Shown here: positions 54,211 through 64,000 of the stretch, one piece after another | Numbering within the stretch: the stretch's first letter is position 1 | Layout: each line of letters starts with the position of its first letter | Source: Undaria pinnatifida | Taxonomy: Eukaryota > Sar > Phaeophyceae > Laminariales > Alariaceae | NCBI GenBank assembly: GCA_012845835.1 | Contig: JABAKD010000025.1 | Coordinates: 28,267,504 to 28,331,503 of the forward strand | Reading direction: 5' to 3' | DNA length: 64,000 nucleotides | Program-made: the position numbers and the translations under genes | Notes under the pieces: generated by a model | Told to the model about the DNA's origin: nothing | What the model saw: the letters and a program-made list of their open reading frames with translations, nothing else | Databases searched by the model: none

Positions 54211-55584
54211 GTAATGCGTTGTTCGTCGATCTCGGTTTTAGGGGTGTCGTTTCTCGTACACGCGTGTCTTCTGTTGTGCTGCATTGTTCCTTCCACTCTT
54301 TTTTTGCGATTGACGCACACACGCACGCTGCTGCACGCTGTTGGATGGCACGCAAGCAGTTAACAACAATAAGCCGCAACAACGGTCTAACGGCCTGCCT
54401 GTGCAAGTTTCAACGCCTCTTTCTTTCTCTGAAACACCGAAGGAGACCTACCGCAAAGAGGCATCCCATACCATTTTCAGGGAATTTGTCCCTCGCCAAA
54501 AATGCCAGTATTTATAGCATGCATACAGAGAAGATTGCTATAAATTGTTAGAAACAGAGCATCGTACCCCTGGTGTGTGTTGTCTCGATATTATGTTATT
54601 TTTGCTCTACGGCACAAGGGGGGAAGGACGCTTGTTGGTATTTTGGTAATTCTCTTACAAACACCACTATTAGCGTACTGAAATGTGCTCGTTTTATGAA
54701 CAGTACAACATAACACAATCACGATGACACTCTGGTAGCATCGTTCATTATTATGAGCACTACTAATAACGCACTAACAAATACATGTGTGCATGCCGCT
54801 ACACGTTAACAATCTACGGGTGACGGCGACGTAAACAAGACCATACATTACATGTAGGTGTGGCATTGCCTTAATCCGCGAGACCCCCGCTGACGATGGC
54901 GATTCAGGTCGGACAGACATACTTACGCCTGTGGCACTCTCCACTTTTCGGCGAAAAAAACAATAGAGAAGAGGAGGCGTGCAACGATAGAACTCAGCAG
55001 GACGCCGTTGCGTGGTGCCAGTAGCTACATAGACCAATGGGCTACAGCATCTCCAACATAGAGGTGGTACTATAGCATATTTTAGCACTTTTGAGTCGTT
55101 CTGCGGTACCCCCCCCAACCTTTCTTTAACGAAATCGCCGGCTTCAAAACCAGCTCCCGGTCGTTATCTCCTGAACCACGGTGTCCCTCGACACCTCGAC
55201 GTCAGCGATCGATAGACCTTTGCACACAAGAAAATATGTGGATACTTTTCTTTCAACAGTATCCTTCCTTGTGTCGAGCAGGGCCCTGAAACGTTCGATA
55301 AAGAAAAGAAAAAAAAAAACGCTGGTTTTGGGGGGGATTATATCGTAGAGAATCAGGGAAGTTTGGGCCTTTTTTTGGTTTTCTGAGCATGACAGGTTTC
55401 CTTAACCCCACCGCTGTGGGAAAATCTCATTTCTTAATTGTATTTTTTCAACAGTTTTCTCTGTGCACGCCTCTAGGCCATGGGGGCCGCGTGGACCAGT
55501 ACGATAGAAATGCACCACATTTTTTTTTCCAATACTACCCCTCATTTGGGGAGATTAAGACATGCACGTCCTTCACCACTGCTA

Positions 55585-55908
55585 TATACGATAGAGGTAT
55601 TCGGCACTTTGCGTGTGAAATGTTTTCTAAGTGACGGGACTCCTTAACCCAAATTCGTCGGAAATACACCTTTGTTACAAAAATATTTCAAGGACGTCAG
55701 CCGTGAGTTCGACGAACTTCGGGTCAATACTCATCTTTTGTTTTGCATGCTTTTCGTCGTTTGTCTAGGCCATTGATTTTTTTTTTGGTACCTAGCAGTT
55801 TCATTTTCTTCCAAAAATCAGTTTTTTTGGGAGAGGTCTTAAAGCTCCCAAAATTGAGGAACCTCAGCAAAAAAGAGGTGCGCACCCCTCTATCGCAGCA
55901 CGCGTCCC
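55585..55908 (+). mobile_element. TIR element interrupted by an MSFD-B repeat
   Basis: The left end (ACGATAGAGGTATTCGG) to the right end (CCTCTATCGCAGCACGCG) shows the family interior. A reversed MSFD-B copy (55684-55740, CAAGGACGTCAGCCGTGAGT) sits in the middle, so the B repeat inserted after the TIR element. A partial inverted family piece precedes it at about 55496-55565. Confidence 0.75.
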
Positions 55909-55949
55909 TTCTCAACTCAAAAACTGGTTCGGGAAAAAAAAAAACCGCT

Positions 55950-56108
55950 TTGATCCCGGATGAAAAACCTTATCTTGGCCCAGGTTAACAACGAGAATCA
56001 TGAAAAAAAGGTCCTGTTTCCGAAGGTTTTGGGCTAAGGAGCTCACTCATTCTCAGAAGAAACCATTTATCAGAACAGAAAGTGCTACGACCTCTATCGT
56101 AACGTGCG
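55950..56108 (-). mobile_element. TIR element, truncated
   Basis: It contains CCGGATGAAAAACC, CGAGAATCATGAAAAAAAGG and the right end AGTGCTACGACCTCTATCGT in minus orientation. The other terminus is missing. Confidence 0.7.
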
Positions 56109-56147
56109 TCGTAATCGGATTGCACTTTCATGTTTTACTCCACCTGA

Positions 56148-56525
56148 CTGTTGGGGAGACACGAAGGGCATAGACCCCCTCATGCGCGAGAATCCTAAAA
56201 AAGGACCTAGATCGTTGCCCGCTCGGAAGGGAGTTGTTGGGGACTACTAATAGTCAGGGGCCAGAACGCCCAGCCCCCGTTGATGATTTTTAGAGTACAA
56301 AATGCGAGGAAAATTGTATGGGTGGCGCATCCATCCGAAGGGCTGTTGGAGCGACACGAAGAGCATATACCTCCTCACGCGCGAGAATCCTAGAAAAAGG
56401 CCTAGATCGTTGCCTGCTCGGAAGGGAGGTGATGGGACTGCTGATAGTCAGGGGCCAGAACGCCCAGCCCCCGTTACTGATTTTTAGAGGACAAAATGCG
56501 AGGAAAATTATATGGGTGGTGCATC
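56148..56525. repeat. ~190-bp tandem duplication
   Basis: Two units share CACGAAG(G/A)GCATA, CCTAGATCGTTGCC, TAGTCAGGGGCCAGAACGCC and ACAAAATGCGAGGAAAATT. The second starts near 56341. No product recognised. Confidence 0.85.
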
Positions 56526-57189
56526 TTTCCGAACCACAGCATCCACGCCGGCCAAAGCACAGCATCCACGTCGGCCGAACCGACCTAGAGCCTTACCAAA
56601 CCACCCCTTCCAAGCACAGGTTGCCGGGCTGCGGCCCTTACCCTCAAAACTGGTCGCGTGAAAAAAGGGTTGAAAAGGAATGGGTGCTTGTTCCCAGATG
56701 TGACGCTCCTCGTAGCGGCACATTTTGTTTGCTCCTCCGACATTTTTTTCACAGGTCGAAATCAAACAAAATCAACTTTTCTACAGCGAAAACACATGTA
56801 TGTATATATCTGTACTTTTGTGTTTCAGCAGACAGAATAAAGTTGTTGCGGGGGGGGAGGGGGGAAAACCTCAGATACAAGATTCGTATGCAGCTGTCGC
56901 TAGTGGGCTAGGAACAAGCGCAGCAGCGACACGATTGAAACAATCGTCAACTTTAACTGCGTTGGTTGAGGAACTTGGTGAATCGCATTTATATTCGAGA
57001 TTCGACGGGCGCTACATACGATAAAGGTCAAGCATACATTTTATCATGTCCCTTACTCGAGGAGCTCGGTGGCGTGTCAAAGAGCGATACGCCGCCCAAA
57101 AAACATATTTCGAGCAAACTGAAGATTCAAACCGATGAACAAATCTAACGAAACTAGGTGAAAAAAAAACAATAATGTTTTGCCAAAAA

Positions 57190-57365
57190 GAATGGCATTC
57201 TGAGTATTGTGGGTCAACCCCGTTAGAGCCCCCAAACCCCTCTTATACCAACTTCAAGTAGTGTTTTCTTCAAAAAAGGCTTTCCAGTAGTGAAGGCGTC
57301 AAGAATTCCGTCTCTTCAGAAGGGAAAAAAGTCAAAAGTGCTACGTACCTCTATCGTATCGTTCG
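57190..57365 (-). mobile_element. TIR element end with nested 90-bp element
   Basis: The right half of the TIR family (AAAGTGCTACGTACCTCTAT) contains a 90-base block (57218-57310, GAGCCCCCAAACCCCTC) at the same internal site as in the 43391 copy. Confidence 0.65.
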
Positions 57366-57881
57366 TAGCACGAGGCATTCCGTGGGGGCGGTGGTAGCTT
57401 TCTGATCCAGACAGCTCGAAAAGGGCCCCTTTCTGTTGGTGTAGCGGAGTAGGCGTAGTCATCTCATTTTTTTCCTCTTTTTTTCAATCTCATTTCCCAC
57501 GGCAGGAGTTCATTTTTTTTGTCCAAAACGTTTCCGATTGATTTCACACAATTACATTCGAGCCATCCCACGCTACACAGATAGTGGCGGGGTGAAATCG
57601 TCATCAGTCCCCAAGGTCCTCACATGAGGAGCTCAATATCTCACCCGATACTCTACATGACTTCGAAGGCATTCTTTTGCACAACCCGACCAACCTTCTA
57701 TGCATTATATAGTCATAAGAAACATATGTACTCGTGAAATTACTTGACCACAGTATACAACCGTTAGTTCCTCACTTGAGGGGCTCAATCGGCAAGAGAG
57801 TATACCTTTTTTTGGCGCAAAACGTTTGCGACCGGTTGAGCTCTTCAAGTGTATAGCTACATGAATTTCGTATCTCGGTTA

Positions 57882-58190
57882 GCGACGCGTGCTACGATAG
57901 GAGGGAGGTAGCACTTTTTGCCGTTTGTTTTTCTGAATGACCGGGCTCCTTGACCAAAATTTGTATTTTTTAACCAAAATTTGTCGGAAAATTGTCGAAA
58001 ACTAGATACTTTTTTTTTGCTTGATTCTCGTTGTGTACCCCGAGCCATGACATTTTTCATCCGGTACCTCTAGCAGTTTTATTTTCCTCTCTAAATCAGT
58101 TTTTGGGTCAAGAAGGACAGGTCTTAACCTCCCAAATTGAGGGGTAGTATTAGAAAAAATATGGTGCGGGCACCTCTATTGTAGCACGCT
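57882..58190 (+). mobile_element. TIR element
   Basis: The left end GCGACGCGTGCTACGATAGG and right end CACCTCTATTGTAGCACGC are present, with a short internal duplication at CCAAAATTTGT. No nested element. Confidence 0.8.
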
Positions 58191-58449
58191 TCTATTATTA
58201 AAATAGCGAGATAATTTTACCAAGAGTACATTAGTTTTAGGACTTTTAATAGCGCATATAGAAGCGTTGGTCGGGGTTGCGTAAACGAACGCCTTCCAAG
58301 TCATGTTTCGGGGGTGCTCAAGATATTGAGCTCCTTACGGCAGGAGCTCAGAAACTTCTGCTTGCACCCCTGCTATCTGTAGCATGGCATGACCCCGTGT
58401 TTGTAATTAAGTCACTTTTTCGCTTCAAGTTAATACTACAAAACAAGAA

Positions 58450-58632
58450 TGACACTATTCCGACGATTTTGGGTTGGTAACGCCTTCACAACTCTGCAAA
58501 CCCGTTTTTGGGAACAAATACCTTGGAATCAGTATAGGGAGGGGGTTTGTGGCTCTAGAGGAGCCCCCCGTCACTCAGAAAATATGTTTGCCAAAAAATT
58601 GTACACCATAATGTCTCCATCGTAGCACGCGT
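58450..58632 (-). mobile_element. TIR element fragment with nested 90-bp element
   Basis: GACGATTTTGGGTT is followed by the 90-base block (58478-58572) and then TCACTCAGAAAATATG and CCATCGTAGCACGCG. The insertion site is the same as in the 43391 and 57190 copies. Confidence 0.7.
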
Positions 58633-58673
58633 CCAAAAGCATACCCAGGTATAAGAACTGCGGCATCCACGTC

Positions 58674-58765
58674 TTAACCCCTTTAGAGCCCCCAAACCCC
58701 TCCCTACACTAAATCCAAGTAATTTTGTCCCCAAAAACGGGTTTCCAGTTGTTTAGGGGTTAAGG
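58674..58765 (+). mobile_element. 90-bp element with TTAACCCCT ends, solo copy
   Basis: It starts TTAACCCCTTTAGAGCCCCC and ends TTTAGGGGTTAA. The ends are inverted repeats with TTAA at each tip, and the interior holds CCAAAAACGGGTTTCC. This is the cleanest copy and defines the element's limits. Confidence 0.8.
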
Positions 58766-58884
58766 GATACACTCTGAAGCTTTTTTTCGGTTCAGAAATA
58801 TTCGTAACATATATATATATATAAATATGTTCATATATCTGAAAGGTTTGAGACTTATACTAGTATATATGTAACACAACAAAC

Positions 58885-60065
58885 AAACTTAAGGTGAACA
58901 TCATCACGGTGAGAGAATTCCATTCTCCGTCCGAAAATATGAACTATACATGAATACTCGGTAACAAAAAAAATACATGAATGACATTTAGAGAAAAAAA
59001 CGAAAACCTGTTGTGAAAACACATAGGGCGGCAAAAGTTGTCGTCCAAAACCACACAAAGCACTAACAACATGAACTCGACTTGGCCCCGTTTAAAGAAC
59101 AGCAAACCCACGTTACAAGGGACACTCCGTAACTTTTTGCGACTTGGCCCCTTTTAAAGAACAACAGCAAACCCACGTTACAAGGGACACTCCGTAACTT
59201 TTTGCGACTTGGCCCCTTTTAAAGAACGACAAACCCGGACACTCCGTAACTTTTTGGACTTGGCCCCTTTTAAAGAACAACAGCAAACCCACGTTACAAG
59301 GGACAGACCCCGTAACTTTTTGCGGGAAAATTTTTCGTCAAAAAAAACATCACAGTAGTAATTTAAACCCCTTTTGAAGAACAGAATACCCACGTTTTAC
59401 GGGACGCTCGCAGGTAACTTTTTTTCCGTTTTAAAACGTTTATATAGCATGCGTAAGATAACCGACAAACTTGTTGGGGCGAACGTGATCACGGTTGGAG
59501 AATCCCCTCTTCCGTCTTCCGTGTCCAAAATCAAGAAACATAAACAACACGCAAACGGCGCGAGAGATGTTTTCGTCTGAACAAACCAAAAAAAAATATT
59601 AGCATTTGATTAAAAACCCCTTTGCAAGAACAGCACGCAAAGCCTGGGGGCACGCTACATGGAAACATCACGAGGGAGTTAATTTTTTCGATTCTAAAAA
59701 GGTAACATTCATAAGGTAACAAACGAACCTGAGGATTGGGGTGAACAACATCACGGCGGAAGAATGATTCCATTTTCCGTGCGAAAAAAGTATGAAGATT
59801 AAATAAAGAACACAAACAAAAACGAACCCGTGAACGCAAACGGCGGGAGATTTTTGGTCCAAAACAAAACGAAAACAACATTAATTTACCCCTTTTGAAG
59901 AACAGCACGCACGGTGCGGGGACATATTACTTGAAAATAATGAGGGATACTTCTTTTTCTGTTCTAAAATGGTCAACGTAACAAGCTAGCCCGTAAACAC
60001 CGTCTCGGCGGGAGAGCTCTCCTTCCCGGCCCCCCTGATCGTGGCCTTCGCCCAAGTGGAAAGGG
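58885..60065 (-). repeat. Decayed 3'-edge copies of the Cys-rich exon plus a ~65-bp tandem repeat
   Basis: Fragments resembling the end of the exon at 60317-60527 recur near 58885-58940, 59470-59540, 59735-59790 and 59985-60065. The best copy encodes GKESSPAETVFTG against GTEDSPAAMTFTG. Between them (59082-59430) a unit TTTAAAGAACAACAGCAAAC plus CACGTTACAAGGGACA repeats about five times. Confidence 0.75.
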
Positions 60066-60316
60066 CTGAAGGGCTGCGACCAAAAAAACACAAGACACCC
60101 TACGACAAACTTTCTAAAACACTAAACACACAAAGACAAAACGAAAAACAAAACGAAAAACAAGAACTGAAGTGAAAGACACTAAACCCCGCCAAAAAAA
60201 CAAAAAAAAACAATAAAAACACCTAAAAAAAATGGTCACTTGAGAACGATAAAACAACTGATCCACCAGATAGACTCCAAAAATGCTGGTACAAATTCAT
60301 AAAAAAAAACACCGAC

Positions 60317-60527
60317 CTGTAAACGTCATCGCCGCGGGCGAATCCTCCGTTCCAGAACCCTTGATGGAGAACTCCACCCAGGTGTCGGGCTGGAGGTTAC
60401 AGAGGTAGGCGGAGTAATCATCCCCGGCCCCTCCGCAAGAACACGAAAAAATCTTGCCGAACTCCTGACGAGATTCTTCTTCGGTGGGGATCAGGGAGTC
60501 CCCACTGCAGCTCGACGCAGACATAAG
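60317..60527 (-). CDS. Cys-rich exon, possible far 5' exon of the ABC ectodomain
   Basis: The acceptor is TTCCTTAG and the donor GTCGGT. It encodes 70 codons plus one base, phase 0 in and phase 1 out. MSASSCSGDSLIPTEEES, FSCSCGGAGDDYSAYLCNLQ and WVEFSIKGSGT are coding-like, with five cysteines. The phase-1 end matches the acceptor at 49391. The gap of about 11 kb is large, so another gene or missing exons are possible. Decayed partial copies flank it on both sides. Confidence 0.55.
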
Positions 60528-60768
60528 CTAAGGAAAGCAGAGGAGTTGTATAGAGAGGAATAGGAGAGCGGGAGTGCGAGGGGCGGGGAAGATTTAGGAC
60601 CAAGTCGTCGGCAACCTGTAGATAGAAGCTAAAAAGAAAGAGGACTTTTAGAGAGAGGAATGAGAGGGCGAGCGGGGCGGGGGGGGGGGGGCGTATTTAG
60701 GGCGAACTCAGGGAGTTGTAGAGGGGGGCGGGCAGGTGGAGAGGGGAGGGAGGGTATTCTTTAGGCTT

Positions 60769-60848
60769 CCGAGCTCCTGACAGAACACTCCTCCCCGGTG
60801 GGAATGACGGAATTCCCGCTGCAGGACGACGCGGACAACAAAAATCTA
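60769..60848 (-). repeat. Decayed 5'-edge copy of the Cys-rich exon
   Basis: The minus strand encodes LLSASSCSGNSVIPTGEE, against LMSASSCSGDSLIPTEEE at the start of the exon at 60527. It breaks off after about 26 codons. Confidence 0.8.
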
Positions 60849-60859
60849 AGCTACACGGA

Positions 60860-60950
60860 ACCGTGCCACGATGGGGGTATTATATGGTATACCGCTTTTT
60901 GGCGATTTTTTTTCTGAACGATGGGTCTTCTTAACCAAAATCGTCGGAAG
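60860..60950 (+). mobile_element. TIR element fragment
   Basis: A left-end piece only: CCGTGCCACGATGGGGGTAT, then TTTTTTCTGAACGATGGG and AACCAAAATCGTCGG. Confidence 0.65.
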
Positions 60951-60973
60951 ATACGTATACCCTTCTAGTCTTG

Positions 60974-61190
60974 ACATACAATATACATGAGGGTATGTAC
61001 ACACCCCGTAAGCAACACGCGCGATCGAAGTGGTTTTGACATAGAATATATATGAGGGTAAGTACACACCCCGTAAGCAACACGCGCGATCGAAGTATCA
61101 CGCACGCAGCTCACAAAGCTGAGTTTTGATCAAAAATCCTTTCTGGTCGATCTCACAGCTAAACTGTGTTTTTCCACTTTTAAAATACAT
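60974..61190 (+). repeat. Tandem leader and MSFD-type repeat A (broken)
   Basis: A ~60-base unit (ATATGAGGGTAAGTACACAC, CGTAAGCAACACGCGCGATC) occurs twice. The second unit runs into an A-type repeat whose ATG has become CTG and whose peptide frame is shifted. Confidence 0.7.
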
Positions 61191-61227
61191 ATTTGAATAT
61201 CTAGGCCATGTGATTTTTTGTAACTAA

Positions 61228-61530
61228 TTTTCAAGGACGTCAGCCGTGAGTTCGACGAATTTCAGGTCAATACTCATCTTTGCAAGCTGCGTTGTTGGTG
61301 CTTGTAATATACTATATGGGTGAGTTTTTATTGGGAGGGGTCCTATTTTTCCAAATTGATACGCTGCCACTCTTAACATTTTATAAAAAAAATGAAAAAA
61401 AAGAAAAAAATCAGGACGTCAGGTGTGCGTTCGACGAATTTCGGGTCAATACTCATCTTTGCAAGCTGCGTTGTTGGTGCTTGTAATATACTATATGGGT
61501 GAGTTTTTATTGGGAGGGGTCCTATTTTTT
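61228..61530 (-). repeat. Two MSFD-B repeats in direct tandem
   Basis: Units at about 61228-61350 and 61410-61530 share CGACGAATTTC(A/G)GGTCAATAC, GCAAGCTGCGTTGTTGGTGC and the adjacent GTGAGTTTTTATTGGGAGGG. The minus strand reads MSIDPKFVE or MSIDLKFVE followed by LTADVL or a diverged tail. Confidence 0.8.
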
Positions 61531-61840
61531 GTCCGCTATAATGGTAAGTCTTGGTGTTTTTACTTCAGGTGGGGAATTTCGAGCTAGGTAAAACATCACA
61601 TCTATTTCATAAATTTATTACTGTAGTTTCCGCTATACTGCTCTATCATATGTGTGGTAGGCTGTTTATTTTGTTTTTTCTTTCCCCCCGGCTTCAATAT
61701 CGGAAAGAGTACAAATACAGAATATTATTAGCCATCTACATGTTATCAATATGTTGCTCTTAATACAGCATTCGAGATTTCGTTCATCCGGTCGCCTCAC
61801 TGTGAGTTTTGCATTCTATAGTGTTCAAAGTATCGGTTTG

Positions 61841-62147
61841 ACGCGCATGTTACAATGGAGGTGTTCAGCAGTTTTCGTCTGCAATGCTTTCTGAACGACG
61901 GAGCTCCTTGACCCAACATCATCGGAAAAAAAATACAAAATAGACAAAAAAAAATTGCGTGATTCTCGTTGGGTACCTAGGCCATGAGGTTCTTCATCCG
62001 GTTGGTAGCAGTTTTATCATGTTTCTCCAAACCAGTTTTTGGGAGAGGGCTGTCTTAAGACATGTCTTGAGCTCCCGAATTGAGGGGTAGTATTAGAAAA
62101 AAAAGTGGTGCACCTCTATCGTAGTGCACCCTTATCGTGGCACGCGT
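61841..62147 (+). mobile_element. TIR element
   Basis: A full-length-like copy with diverged left end ACGCGCATGTTACAATGGAG, interior GGTACCTAGGCCATGAGGTT, and a right end carrying a partly duplicated terminus (CACCTCTATCGTAGTGCACC then TTATCGTGGCACGCG). Confidence 0.8.
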
Positions 62148-62159
62148 GGTTTTTGAGTC

Positions 62160-62420
62160 AAGGTATAATAAGGTATTAGTTATAATAAGTATAGGTACAA
62201 TAAGTTATAGGTATAATAAGGTGTAGGTACAATAAGTTATAGGTATAATAAGGTATAGGTATAATAAGGTACATGTATAATAAGGCATAGATATAATAAG
62301 GTACAGGTACAATAAGGTACAGGTACAATAAGGTACAGGTACAATAAGGTACAGGTACAATAAGGTACATATATAATAAGGTACAGGTATAATAAGGTAT
62401 AGGTATCCTATTAATAGTAC
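62160..62420. repeat. AATAAGGTACAGGTAC minisatellite
   Basis: About sixteen units of ~15-16 bases with C/T variation. Tyr/Leu/Ile-rich frames on the minus strand are artefacts of the array. Confidence 0.95.
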
Positions 62421-62633
62421 AAGTATAGAGATCCTCATGTGGTTAGCCTCAAAAAAGAATTGGTGCCCCCTCTACCGTACTATTAGTAGTAATAGTAGCT
62501 AATAGTAGCATGCGTCCAGAGAGTTGTAAAGAGAGGGAAGGGAGGGGGTAGGTGTGTGTGTGCTCAGTTGAGGGGGGGGTCATACTCATTACCATTCATG
62601 GCCGTAGTCTTGGCAAGGGGGGGGAGGGGGGTG

Positions 62634-63122
62634 TACTCAGTTTGTGTATGGCTGTAGTCGTATGACCATAGACTCTCGCATCCCTACTATGCCGGGACGG
62701 AGCACGTCGGGTTTTCACTAAAACCAGGCAGACATTGCTTGCACCAATCACGAAGCGCCGTCAGGTGTTCGGCGAGTCGCATGAAGGGTGAACTGCATCC
62801 TTCCAAGAACCGCTCGTAAGACGGACTTCGGCACTTTGTACCTACTTTTTTGCGTAATGGATGACAGCGCCAATGAGTTATAATTTTCTTCCTGGTGTGG
62901 CCACTCCAGAGACAGCAATGGGTATTGCTATGTAGCTGCCTCGCGTGTGGGTGCTTTACCATATTCACACTACATGATGCGATCATTCCCCTTGTGCGGA
63001 GTTAGGGTTCTCCACCCCGCACAAAATGCTCCAACTCGATAACCATCATATGGTGACCGCAAAAAAAAAAAAAAAAAAACGGCACACTGGTTGTCTAGCT
63101 CACGCAGCTGTTGACTGGCATG
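62634..63122 (+). repeat. Poly-G-headed repeat, subfamily 1, long copy
   Basis: The G-rich head GGGGGGGAGGGGGGTG precedes TACTCAGTTTGTGTATGGCT. It matches 37855-38338 along nearly 490 bases. A truncated head of the same family lies just before it at 62570-62620. Confidence 0.9.
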
Positions 63123-63297
63123 TTTTACAGCGTCGTTGCCAACCAACTGCACCCCAATACACACACAATGTTTTACAGCGCGTCGGTTCCAACCGAGGCC
63201 AACTTGTATATATTCATGTATTTCAGGCAGGGATGGGTGGGGGGGGGGGGAATATTTTCGTGCATATAGCCGTAGTCGTATGACCATAGGTATACAC

Positions 63298-63487
63298 TTT
63301 TTTTTTTTTTTTTATCCTCCGGCGGATGGGGAAAAATAAAGCTTTAGCTCACCACACTTCCACGTATTTTCATACGCGTCGTGTGTCGATTTAACTCAGT
63401 TGCTTTCGCAGCCCAACGCTAGCTGACGCACCCTTCGGGTCCCATTGTAGGTATAGCGTAAGCTGTCCCTATCAGTGGTCTTCGTTA
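63298..63487 (-). mobile_element. A-tailed retroposon-like element, copy 2
   Basis: It starts with a T run (the A tail on the minus strand), then ATCCTCCGGCGGATGGGG, and ends CAGTGGTCTTCGTTAC. It matches 51061-51254 along its length. Its tail abuts a fragment of the poly-G-headed repeat (63238-63290). Confidence 0.8.
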
Positions 63488-63809
63488 CAACCCCGGCAGC
63501 GCAATACACTCATCCTCCCACAATGTTCGGACTGAGCACGTCGCGTTTTCACCGACCAGGCAGACATCGTGTGCAACAAAACGCGTAGAGAGGGGACCTC
63601 GGGGGGGGGGGGAGATAGAAAGCTCAAGACTGTGAAATAATTGCTCAAGACTGCGAATTCACTACAGCCGATTTATTCGGTTCAACTCTATCATATCAAT
63701 CAACATCGCAAAAAAGAAAAAAAAAGAGACGCTTTTTGCACCGATCTGTGCTCATAACGAATTACCCCGACAATAATGCGTCCGCCACCAGCGCTCCTCC
63801 CCTATGACA

Positions 63810-63890
63810 TGGGGGGGGAAGGTGGTGGGTGGGTGGGTGGGGGGGGGGGGGGGGGGAGGGTGGTGGGTGGGGGGGTGGGAGGGGGTTGGC
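63810..63890. repeat. G-rich (GGTGGGTGGG)n tract
   Basis: GGTGGTGGGTGGGTGGGTGG followed by an uninterrupted G run of about 17 bases and further GGTGGG units. It could form G-quadruplexes. No gene lies between 63610 and the window end. Confidence 0.9.
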
Positions 63891-64000
63891 TGGCTGTCGC
63901 TTCTTTCCCACTTATTTCACTCCGCAAGCCAGCTGAGTGTTTGTCGGGGAAAACACCGGTTTATCTATACAAGGAGTCATTCCACGCTAGCAGTGCGGCA

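Noticed and set aside
62176-62438. Tyr/Leu/Ile-rich minus-strand frames
   Set aside because: They are translations of the AATAAGGTACAGGTAC minisatellite.

Overview
This is eukaryotic nuclear DNA. There are no operons. Two large genes are broken into many short GT-AG exons by long introns packed with repeats. The gene architecture, GC-rich exons, very long G/C homopolymers and small-repeat load fit a stramenopile, most likely a brown alga (Phaeophyceae). That placement is inference; no marker gene here proves it.

Left part (about 1.6-16 kb, + strand): a serine/threonine protein kinase gene in ten exons. I rebuilt it by matching splice phases. Nearly every canonical kinase motif lies in its own exon: glycine loop, beta-3 Lys, alpha-C Glu, HRDIKPAN, DFG, APE, and the subdomain XI Arg. 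A long acidic, repeat-containing N-terminal region precedes the kinase domain and an Ala-rich helical tail follows it. Its introns hold a tRNA-derived SINE, CAA/CAG microsatellites, a TIR element and a duplicated 145-bp segment.

Middle (16-28.5 kb): no recognisable complete gene. It holds a 472-bp tandem duplication, a second copy of the SINE in opposite orientation, an AGCAAGCTTTATA-like array, and one well-bounded but unassigned minus-strand exon (18506-18720).

Right-centre (28.5-49.4 kb, possibly to 60.5 kb, - strand): an ABCG-type transporter locus. Every rebuilt junction is phase-consistent. It encodes a Cys-rich N-terminal ectodomain, a membrane anchor, NBD1-TMD1 and NBD2-TMD2. Both nucleotide-binding domains keep all their motifs. 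Both are interrupted at the same place, just before Walker A, by long low-complexity inserts. Whether it is one full-size transporter or two adjacent half-transporters turns on one junction (36477/36026).

The most unusual thing in the window is in this locus. At least six of its exons are accompanied by decaying tandem copies of an exon edge (a splice site plus the adjoining exon piece) in the flanking intron. Copies of 5' edges always lie upstream of the exon and copies of 3' edges always downstream. The spacers are homopolymer or AACC/CAA-type simple repeats.

Right end (49.4-64 kb): dominated by interspersed repeats. They are (1) a TIR element of about 240-370 bp, (2) a ~90-bp TTAA-flanked element often nested at one fixed site inside it, (3) a short repeat carrying a conserved ATG-peptide ([13 protein letters not shown] / MSIDPKFVELTADV), (4) an A-tailed retroposon-like element, and (5) a family headed by a poly-G tract. 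A Cys-rich exon at 60317-60527 is phase-compatible with the ABC ectodomain and may be its far 5' exon.
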